Assembly: GCA_002256595.1 (NCBI GenBank)
Contig: NOLC01000115.1
Coordinates: 1-5,371, forward strand
Length of the DNA stretch: 5,371 nt
DNA from: Methanosaeta sp. NSP1
GTDB lineage: Archaea > Halobacteriota > Methanosarcinia > Methanotrichales > Methanotrichaceae
Direction of reading: 5' to 3'
A program made the position numbers and the translations under genes. Of this stretch, positions 1 through 4,499 are shown in pieces; the first letter of the stretch is position 1, and every line of letters starts with the position of its first letter. A model generated the notes under the pieces. The model ran no database searches, was not told the origin of the DNA, and was given only the letters and a program-made list of their open reading frames with translations.

Positions 1-93
1 CTATAGGGGTTCGGCTTGAAGCAAGAGGTCTCCCATCCGGAAAATAGAGGGGCTTTGAGTGAGAAGATGACATTGATTTGACAGCTTTCTGAT

Positions 94-134
94 GGGCTCG
101 ATTGAGCAATTGCTGGCAGCCTTCTATCGAGCCC
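94..134. repeat. Inverted repeat with inner palindrome
   Basis: GGGCTCGAT at 94-102 is matched by its perfect reverse complement ATCGAGCCC at 126-134, a 9-bp stem. The 23-base loop contains a 10-base perfect palindrome, AGCAATTGCT, at 105-114. It could form a cruciform or RNA hairpin, or be a protein-binding site. It is followed within six bases by another inverted repeat. No T-tract follows on either strand, so it is not an obvious terminator. Confidence 0.5.
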
Positions 135-139
135 TTCAT

Positions 140-190
140 CCCAAACCTGGCCTTAAGTGCTTGGAAAAGCACATCGGCCTTTTGATTGGG
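140..190. repeat. Nested imperfect hairpin with GGAA tetraloop
   Basis: Three nested stem segments are visible: CCCAA 140-144 with TTGGG 186-190, GGCC 149-152 with GGCC 176-179, and GTGCTT 157-162 with AAGCAC 167-172. The last closes on GGAA, a GNRA-type loop when read on the plus strand. Internal loops separate the segments. It may be a structured 3' region or small RNA, or a transcription end signal for a gene left of the window. Its function is unknown. Confidence 0.4.
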
Positions 191-268
191 CCGCGCATAC
201 CTCTATTCTTGCCCCATCCCTGGAATAAGGAAAACGGCCTCACTGTTTATCAAATGAACATTCTTCGG

Positions 269-1114
269 CTACAGGCCGGCCCAGGCAAGGACTCCGGTCA
301 TCTTGGCTCCAATGTAAAGCATCAACACAATAAAGATGTACTTGAGCTGCTCCGCCGGCAGCCGGTGAGCCGCATTTGCTCCCCATTGGGCTGAGAATAT
401 GCTGCTCGCTGCCAGAAGGGCGAACTGCTGAAGGTCGATATATCCCAGGCAATACCTGGGCAGCCCCTCTACGCCCCATCCATTTATAGCATAAGCTATG
501 ATTCCGCCCAGGGCGTTAAAGGATATAGCCACAGATGAGGTGCCAATGGCCTGATAAATGCTAAATCCCAGGGCCGCAATCATGATCGGAACCAGCATCA
601 ATCCGCCTCCGATCCCTGTCAGGCCGGATAAAACTCCCACCGCTAACCCCCAGATCATATACTGGACAATGCTTTTTTCCGGCCTTTCATCCGATTCTTT
701 CCCCGGCTGAAGATGGGGGAGCAGCAGCATTCTTGCCGCTGCCAGTATGACCAGAATTCCAAATAGCATCCTGAGCAGCTCTCCTGGCGCATGAGAGGCG
801 ATGGTCCCCCCAAAAAAGCCGCCCAGCATCCCAAACAGGCCTATGATAATCCCCTCCCGCCACATGACCACTCCCCGGCAGGAGTGTCCCTTGCATCCTG
901 AAATAGCTGTGGGAAGCACCACTGCCAGTGAGGTGGCAAAGGCAATTCTGGTGGCCAGGGTGGATTCAATTCCCTGCGATGAGAGAGCCCAGATCTGGAC
1001 AGGTACCATGAGAAATCCTCCACCCACCCCCAGCAGCCCGCAGAAAAAGCCTACGGCTATGCCTGTCGCCAGCAGAACCAGAATATAGATGATCTGTGAT
1101 TCGGGGATTATCAT
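269..1114 (-). CDS. TauE/SafE-family sulfite/anion exporter
   Basis: A 281-residue integral membrane protein of the TauE/SafE (formerly DUF81) family, whose characterised members export or import sulfite, sulfoacetate or related organosulfur anions. The sequence shows the expected internal duplication. GLLGVGGGFLMVP (about 26-38) in the first half is echoed by GLTGIGGGLMLVP (about 164-176) in the second, and each is followed by a Thr/Ser-rich helix (ATRIAFATS near 54-62, AIGTSSVAIS near 189-198). Roughly eight hydrophobic segments alternate with short loops, plus a charged central loop at about 136-148. The length is normal for the family. A cytosol-facing or outer loop carries C74 and C79 spaced C-x4-C, which is uncommon. 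The ATG at 1114 begins just before the first helix, and no clear Shine-Dalgarno site precedes it. It lies 95 bases downstream of fprA on the same strand and may have its own promoter. The substrate cannot be told from sequence. The nearby thiol and oxygen-defence genes make a sulfur compound plausible. Confidence 0.88.
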   Translation of the reverse strand: MIIPESQIIYILVLLATGIAVGFFCGLLGVGGGFLMVPVQIWALSSQGIESTLATRIAFATSLAVVLPTAISGCKGHSCRGVVMWREGIIIGLFGMLGGFFGGTIASHAPGELLRMLFGILVILAAARMLLLPHLQPGKESDERPEKSIVQYMIWGLAVGVLSGLTGIGGGLMLVPIMIAALGFSIYQAIGTSSVAISFNALGGIIAYAINGWGVEGLPRYCLGYIDLQQFALLAASSIFSAQWGANAAHRLPAEQLKYIFIVLMLYIGAKMTGVLAWAGL

Positions 1115-1138
1115 CGCCTGAGGCCAGAAATCATCTGC

Positions 1139-1160
1139 CTATTTTTATTGCATTTTTTTT
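1139..1160 (-). promoter_or_regulatory. Possible TATA promoter for exporter gene
   Basis: Read on the minus strand, 1160-1141 is an A-rich run ending in AATAAAAAT, about 27-38 bases before the exporter start at 1114. That is the distance expected for an archaeal TATA box driving a nearly leaderless mRNA, which agrees with the missing Shine-Dalgarno site. On this strand the run is A-rich, not T-rich, so it would not work as a terminator for fprA. Confidence 0.35.
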
Positions 1161-1209
1161 GAGCAGCAAGCCATTCCTCTGCATAGCCCGGCCTCTTCCT
1201 GAATTCCTC

Positions 1210-2391
1210 TTAAACCAGCTTTTGGTGCAGGCCGGCAATCTCCTCCGCCAGGCGATCCAGGGCCAGGAAGTCAGCTTCTTTAGGTCGGCCCTTGGCCAGC
1301 ACCGGATCCAGGAACTGAACCTTAAGGCCCGGCAGGGACTCTGTGATCTGCTCCAGCATTTTGCCTCCCCAGCCAAAAGAGCCTATGATCGAGGCATATC
1401 TGGTCTTGGGCCGCAGGGCATTGGCCAGTGTGGCGGCATAAAGGGCCAGGGGATGGGCACCGCCAAGAATAGTTGGTGTGCCTATGACCAATGTGGCAGC
1501 ATCCACCAGGGACTCGGCCAGGTCTCCCACATCGTAATCGGTGAGATCGAATCTTTTTACCTGGACGCCTCGGGAGATGAGTGCATCCACAAAATAGTCG
1601 GCCATGATGCGGGTGGAGCCGTGCATGGAGACATAAGCCAAAACCACCTCATTCTTTACCTCATCGGAAGCCCACTCGCCGTAGGCGTCCAGGATGAAAC
1701 GGGGCCGGTTATGAACCGGACCGTGGCTGGGGGCTATGATATCCATGGCCAGGCTCTCTATTCTGGCCAGGTGCCTCTTGACCGCAGACCGGAAAGGCAT
1801 CATGATCTCGGCATAGTAACTCTTGGCGGAAGCATAAAGCAAAGCCTCGTCTGAAGCAAATAAGCTGCTTCCGGCCAGATGGGATCCCAGAAAATCGCAG
1901 GTGAAAAGGATATGATCCTCCGGAAGATAGGTGAATATGGTGTCCGGCCAGTGAACCCAGGGAGCGCTTATGAACTCAAGGCTCTTGCCACCCAGGGAGA
2001 TCTTTTCCCCGTCTTTTGCCTCAAGCGCTTTGTCCCTTTGGATCAGATCAAACTCGACCAATAGATCCAGACACCTGGCCGAGCCAAGCACTTTCGCATC
2101 CGGATAGGCCTCAAGGAGCTTTTTGAGGCCGCCTGAATGGTCCTGTTCCGCATGCTGAGCTATGATATAATCTATGCTCCTCACGGACAGAGATTGCAGG
2201 TTCTCGAGCAAGGTTTCAGCCATGGTCTCGTCCACGGCATCAACAAGTGCGGTCTTATCGCTGCCCCGGATAAGGTAGGAGTTGTAGCTGGTTCCTTGGG
2301 GCATGGGAATCAAAGCATCAAAGAGCCTGCGATCCCAGTCCAATGCGCCAACCCAGAACACTCCCGGTCTGATCTCTCTGGTCAGGGTCAT
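1210..2391 (-). CDS. fprA: Flavodiiron protein FprA (F420H2 oxidase-type)
   Basis: A 393-residue A-type flavodiiron protein, a soluble cytoplasmic enzyme that reduces O2 to water (some members reduce NO). In methanogens it is known to take electrons from F420H2. Residues 1-245 form the metallo-beta-lactamase-like domain. The diiron ligand pattern is complete: H80-x-E82-x-D84-H85, then H147, D166 and H223, with the family spacing. Residues from about 249 form the flavodoxin domain, starting with the FMN phosphate-binding loop SMHGST (255-260); TPTILGG near 305-311 and GSFGWGG near 337-343 are further FMN contacts. There is no C-terminal rubredoxin or flavin reductase extension, so it is the minimal form, close to the usual ~400 residues. 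The gene follows the rubredoxin gene by 21 bases on the same strand, which implies co-transcription and electron transfer or joint stress induction. The start at 2391 is supported by AAGGAG a few bases upstream. Whether O2 or NO is the main substrate cannot be read from sequence. Confidence 0.95.
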   Translation of the reverse strand: MTLTREIRPGVFWVGALDWDRRLFDALIPMPQGTSYNSYLIRGSDKTALVDAVDETMAETLLENLQSLSVRSIDYIIAQHAEQDHSGGLKKLLEAYPDAKVLGSARCLDLLVEFDLIQRDKALEAKDGEKISLGGKSLEFISAPWVHWPDTIFTYLPEDHILFTCDFLGSHLAGSSLFASDEALLYASAKSYYAEIMMPFRSAVKRHLARIESLAMDIIAPSHGPVHNRPRFILDAYGEWASDEVKNEVVLAYVSMHGSTRIMADYFVDALISRGVQVKRFDLTDYDVGDLAESLVDAATLVIGTPTILGGAHPLALYAATLANALRPKTRYASIIGSFGWGGKMLEQITESLPGLKVQFLDPVLAKGRPKEADFLALDRLAEEIAGLHQKLV

Positions 2392-2394
2392 ATT

Positions 2395-2404
2395 CTCCTT
2401 CCTT
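2395..2404 (-). promoter_or_regulatory. Ribosome binding site of fprA
   Basis: The minus strand reads AAGGAAGGAG, then three bases, then the ATG at 2391. This is the strongest Shine-Dalgarno site on the minus strand of the window. It fixes the fprA start and fits an internal operon gene translated from a longer message. Confidence 0.75.
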
Positions 2405-2412
2405 GTTCGCGA

Positions 2413-2589
2413 TCAATCCAGTTCTTTGAAATCAGCTTTGGACGCCCCGCACTGCGGACAGAGCCAGCCCTCCGGCAGATCGGAAAAAGGCGTTCCAGGG
2501 GCAATTCCTGAGTCGCTGTCTCCCTTCTGCGGATCGTAGATATATCCGCAGATGTTGCACTGAAATCTCTTGAGCGTTAAAACCACCAT
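2413..2589 (-). CDS. Rubredoxin
   Basis: A 58-residue single-domain rubredoxin, a cytoplasmic one-electron carrier with one iron bound by four cysteines. The knuckles are C11-x2-C14-G-Y (CNICGY) and C44-P-x-C47-G-A (CPQCGA). The usual rubredoxin features also appear in order: YIYDP (16-20), GDSDSGI and PGTPF in the middle, LPEGW (38-42) just before the second knuckle, and K51 with F54 after it. The length is close to the family norm of 52-55. It ends 21 bases before fprA, an arrangement common in anaerobes and methanogens, where rubredoxin can serve as donor to flavodiiron protein or other peroxide- and oxygen-reducing enzymes. The ATG at 2589 is the only good start: the upstream ATG at 2598 runs straight into a stop. 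The Shine-Dalgarno site is weak, fitting a first gene with a short leader. Confidence 0.96.
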   Translation of the reverse strand: MVVLTLKRFQCNICGYIYDPQKGDSDSGIAPGTPFSDLPEGWLCPQCGASKADFKELD

Positions 2590-2625
2590 CTATATCATTA
2601 GTCTCTCTGCTCTTTTATCATCTAT

Positions 2626-2653
2626 CTCATAAGTATTTATCTTATCCCATGAG
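2626..2653 (-). promoter_or_regulatory. Rubredoxin-fprA promoter with dyad operator candidate
   Basis: On the minus strand an ATAAATA element (2640-2634) lies about 45-50 bases before the rubredoxin ATG. That would place transcription start near 2610 with a leader of about 20 bases. The element is embedded in an inverted repeat: CTCATAAG at 2626-2633 is mirrored by CTTAT at 2641-2645 and ATGAG at 2649-2653, with three extra bases between the two right-hand pieces. A protein bound to this dyad would cover the TATA box and repress. An alternative TATA-like element is ATATAAT near 2661-2667 on the minus strand. Confidence 0.4.
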
Positions 2654-2660
2654 GCATCCA

Positions 2661-2709
2661 ATTATATCGACAATTTTTCTTATGCAGACGCCAACTAAAA
2701 TCTAAATAG
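2661..2709 (+). promoter_or_regulatory. Candidate promoter of zinc-finger gene
   Basis: Two A/T boxes could serve the plus-strand zinc-finger gene. ATTATAT at 2661-2667 would start RNA near 2690. CTAAATAG at 2702-2709 would start it near 2733 and leave a short leader containing the Shine-Dalgarno site. Neither is a close match to a strong archaeal box, and I cannot choose between them. The first overlaps a possible box for the opposite strand, so the two divergent genes may compete for factors. Confidence 0.3.
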
Positions 2710-2736
2710 TAATGACATGCAAGAGAGATGTGATTC

Positions 2737-2742
2737 GAGGTG
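2737..2742 (+). promoter_or_regulatory. Ribosome binding site of zinc-finger gene
   Basis: GAGGTG sits five bases before the ATG at 2748, a near-ideal Shine-Dalgarno sequence and spacing. It favours that start over the in-frame ATG at 2712, which has no such site and would add 12 residues. Confidence 0.7.
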
Positions 2743-2747
2743 TTGAA

Positions 2748-2885
2748 ATGGCTGGCACCGGATCCAGGAAAATGGCTAGCGGATTCAGAAGAGAGAGCAA
2801 ATTTAAGTGCAAGATCTGCCGCATGATCTTCGACTCGAAAGATGAGCTAAAATTGCATTTCTTGGAGGATCATAGCCACTACTAA
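2748..2885 (+). CDS. Small C2H2 zinc-finger protein
   Basis: A 45-residue protein made of a basic, glycine- and serine-containing tail (1-18, rich in Arg/Lys) followed by one classical C2H2 zinc finger. The finger matches the full consensus: F19, C21-x2-C24, x3, F28, x5, L34, x2, H37, x4, H42, so both the zinc ligands and the hydrophobic core are present. One such finger with a basic tail can bind nucleic acid weakly or mediate protein contacts. Small archaeal proteins of this kind are widespread but few have a known role. It is divergent from the rubredoxin-fprA operon, sharing a 158-base spacer, so a regulatory role on that promoter is possible but unproven. A good GAGGTG site and a terminator-like hairpin downstream argue that it is a real gene. 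An in-frame ATG at 2712 would give 57 residues. Confidence 0.85.
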   Translation: MAGTGSRKMASGFRRESKFKCKICRMIFDSKDELKLHFLEDHSHY

Positions 2886-2909
2886 GGATATCTTCTCCGG
2901 CATTATAGA

Positions 2910-2926
2910 CTGATGGTGACCGTCAG
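2910..2926. repeat. Short hairpin after zinc-finger gene
   Basis: CTGATGG at 2910-2916 can pair with CCGTCAG at 2920-2926 (seven pairs, one of them G-U on the plus-strand RNA) around a TGA loop. It lies just upstream of, and abuts, the larger terminator hairpin. It may be part of the same 3' structure. Confidence 0.4.
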
Positions 2927-2998
2927 CATGCCCTCCCTGGTGCAGCTATGCTTTTCAGGGGCAGGCATGCTCTTCTTTTTCTCCAGCATCTTTTTCCT
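2926..2998 (+). terminator. Hairpin plus T-tract terminator
   Basis: GCATGCC at 2926-2932 pairs perfectly with GGCATGC at 2964-2970. Inside it, CCCTG 2935-2939 pairs with CAGGG 2956-2960, leaving a 16-base loop. On the plus strand the stem is followed at once by TCTTCTTTTT (2971-2980), with TTTTT again at 2991-2995. This resembles an intrinsic terminator for the zinc-finger message, and archaeal RNA polymerase stops at T-tracts. On the minus strand no T-tract follows, so it is not an obvious stop for the convergent oxidoreductase gene, though the stem could still protect that transcript's 3' end. Confidence 0.6.
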
Positions 2999-3012
2999 GA
3001 CTGCAATTGATG

Positions 3013-4446
3013 CTATTTTCCGCTGCCCTGCACTATCGATCCATTGGCAATGGAAGTGATAGTTGGGCGCTCCAGTTCGGAGAAGGCCCGCACCAGAACC
3101 TCATTGAGGGTGGGATGGATCACCTGGGCTCGCATAACCGGCATAAGATCCTGATATTCCGTGTTCATGAGGTAGACAACCTGCTGGGCCAGCTCCGCAG
3201 CAGAAGGGCCCACCACGGTAGCCCCCAGGATCTTACCGGTCTCCTCTTCCAGCACCACCTTGACCAGGCCGCTCTCTTCGCCCATGGCCACGCCCTTGGC
3301 CGTATCCATATAGCCTGCCCGTCCTACCAGCACATTGAGGCCTTTTGCCGCTGCCTCCTGCTCCTTCATCCCCACTCCGGCCAAGGTGGGATAGGTGAAG
3401 ACGGCATAAGGCACAGCGTGGTAGTCAACTTTCTCCAGCTCCAACTCACCATTGGCCTCAAGGAGATTGTGTATTACCACCTCAGCCTCGTAGTTGGCCG
3501 TATGCCGGTACATGTGCTTTCCCAGGGCATCTCCCAGAGCATATATGCCCTTCTTGCTGGTCTCAAGATATTGGTTGACCACAATCCAGCCCAGCCGGTC
3601 CGTCTCCACACCGCTTCTCTCCGGATGGAGCAGATCGGAGTTGGGCTGACGGCCTGCGGCCAGTAGGATCTCCTCGGCCTCGAACTGATGAACTCGCCCG
3701 TCCTCCCTGTTTTTAGCAGAGACTGCCTTCATTTTGCCTCTTTTTTCTACGGAGATGACCTCATGGCCGGTTATCACCCTTACAAACTGAGAAAGTCTCT
3801 GGGAAACCAGCTTTGCCGCCTCCGCGTCCTCGCCTTTAAGGAGAAGCGGATGGCGGCCTATGATGGTAACATCCACACCCAGAGCGGAGAAGAAGTGGCC
3901 GAACTCGCAGGCGATATAGCCTCCACCGATGATGATCAGGCTGCGGGGAAGCTCTGCTAGCTGCAAGAGCGATACATTATCCAGGAAGCCCGCCTCCTGC
4001 AGGCCGGCAATGGCAGGTACCAGGGTCCGGGCACCGGTGGCTATAACCATCTTTTTAGAGGTAATGGTTCTATCGCCTGCTTTCAGGACATAGTCGCCTA
4101 TAAACTCCGCCCTCACTTTGATATAGCTGAGAGCCTCTGAATTCTCCAAAGCCTCTTCCAGATTGCTGCGGGCTATATCCACCACGCTGTGCATGCGGCT
4201 CATGATCCTATTGAAGTCAACCTCATTCAGCTCAGCATGCACGCCAATGTTTCTGGCATCCTGGATGCTGCGGATTACATCCGCAGGATAGATGAGCATC
4301 TTGGAGGGAATGCAGCCGTTGTTAAGACAGGTTCCGCCGGTAGGTCCCTGATCCACCAGGGCCACCCGCAGGCCTTTCTCCGCCGCCCGGGAGGCTACAT
4401 TCGTCCCTGCTCCGCTGCCTATGACAATGAGATCGAATTGTTCCAT
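3013..4446 (-). CDS. FAD-dependent disulfide reductase (Lpd/GR family)
   Basis: A 477-residue class I pyridine nucleotide-disulfide oxidoreductase (dihydrolipoamide dehydrogenase / glutathione reductase / mercuric reductase family), expected to be a cytoplasmic FAD homodimer. In order: FAD-binding GSGAGT (10-15); redox disulfide C40-x4-C45 in GGTCLNNGCIPSK; NAD(P)-binding GGGYIA (174-179); ATGAR (136-140) and AAGRQPN (263-269); FAD motif ALGDA (303-307); and the C-terminal dimer domain with the catalytic His-Glu pair H444 and E449 in HPTLNE. The loop after the second NAD(P) strand reads IIGRHPLLLK. R198, H199 and K204 align with the NADPH-phosphate-binding Arg/His/Arg of glutathione reductase, whereas Lpd has Glu here, so NADPH use is inferred. 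No extra N-terminal metal-binding domain or CC tail is present, so mercuric reductase is unlikely. I chose the ATG at 4446. An upstream ATG at 4554 would add 36 residues with no family match and overlap the ligase gene. The gene follows the ligase by 53 bases, suggesting a gamma-glutamylcystine reductase. A plain dihydrolipoamide dehydrogenase remains possible. Confidence 0.9.
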   Translation of the reverse strand: MEQFDLIVIGSGAGTNVASRAAEKGLRVALVDQGPTGGTCLNNGCIPSKMLIYPADVIRSIQDARNIGVHAELNEVDFNRIMSRMHSVVDIARSNLEEALENSEALSYIKVRAEFIGDYVLKAGDRTITSKKMVIATGARTLVPAIAGLQEAGFLDNVSLLQLAELPRSLIIIGGGYIACEFGHFFSALGVDVTIIGRHPLLLKGEDAEAAKLVSQRLSQFVRVITGHEVISVEKRGKMKAVSAKNREDGRVHQFEAEEILLAAGRQPNSDLLHPERSGVETDRLGWIVVNQYLETSKKGIYALGDALGKHMYRHTANYEAEVVIHNLLEANGELELEKVDYHAVPYAVFTYPTLAGVGMKEQEAAAKGLNVLVGRAGYMDTAKGVAMGEESGLVKVVLEEETGKILGATVVGPSAAELAQQVVYLMNTEYQDLMPVMRAQVIHPTLNEVLVRAFSELERPTITSIANGSIVQGSGK

Positions 4447-4475
4447 AATATCAAAAAGAGTTTTAGGAGCAGAAT

Positions 4476-4489
4476 GCTTTATAGATTTT
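4476..4489 (-). promoter_or_regulatory. Possible TATA promoter of disulfide reductase gene
   Basis: The minus strand reads AAAATCTATAAAG at 4490-4478, about 35 bases before the ATG at 4446. This would give an mRNA with a leader of under ten bases, which fits the lack of a Shine-Dalgarno site. The gene may therefore be transcribed on its own as well as by read-through from the ligase gene. Confidence 0.4.
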
Positions 4490-4499
4490 CTTTCCGCTT

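Larger units (their letters stand above)
1..268. other. Gene-free left flank with inverted repeats
   Basis: I find no supportable gene in these 268 bases. The only longer open frame (plus strand, from 92) runs into the antisense of the exporter gene, has no Shine-Dalgarno site and encodes nothing I recognise. The stretch lies downstream of the minus-strand exporter gene. Just past that gene's stop, the minus strand has only a modest T-rich patch (around 222-236) that might help end transcription. The notable content is two inverted repeats (94-134 and 140-190), listed separately. Confidence 0.6.

Noticed and set aside
92..394. Plus-strand open frame of 100 codons in the left flank
   Set aside because: Its second half is antisense to the exporter C-terminus, it has no ribosome binding site, its first half spans the inverted repeats, and the protein matches nothing I know.
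1141..1160. T-rich run as terminator of fprA
   Set aside because: The T-run is on the plus strand. fprA is read on the minus strand, where the run is A-rich and would not signal termination.
1096..1854. Long plus-strand open frame (252 codons)
   Set aside because: It is antisense to fprA, whose full set of diiron and FMN motifs is intact. The translation has no recognisable domain and no ribosome binding site.
2712..2747. Upstream start (ATG 2712) for the zinc-finger gene
   Set aside because: It is in frame and possible, but has no Shine-Dalgarno site, whereas ATG 2748 has GAGGTG at ideal spacing.
3007..3666. Plus-strand open frame of 219 codons
   Set aside because: It is antisense to the C-terminal half of the disulfide reductase and encodes no recognisable protein. 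The high GC-rich codon bias of the real gene leaves such shadows.
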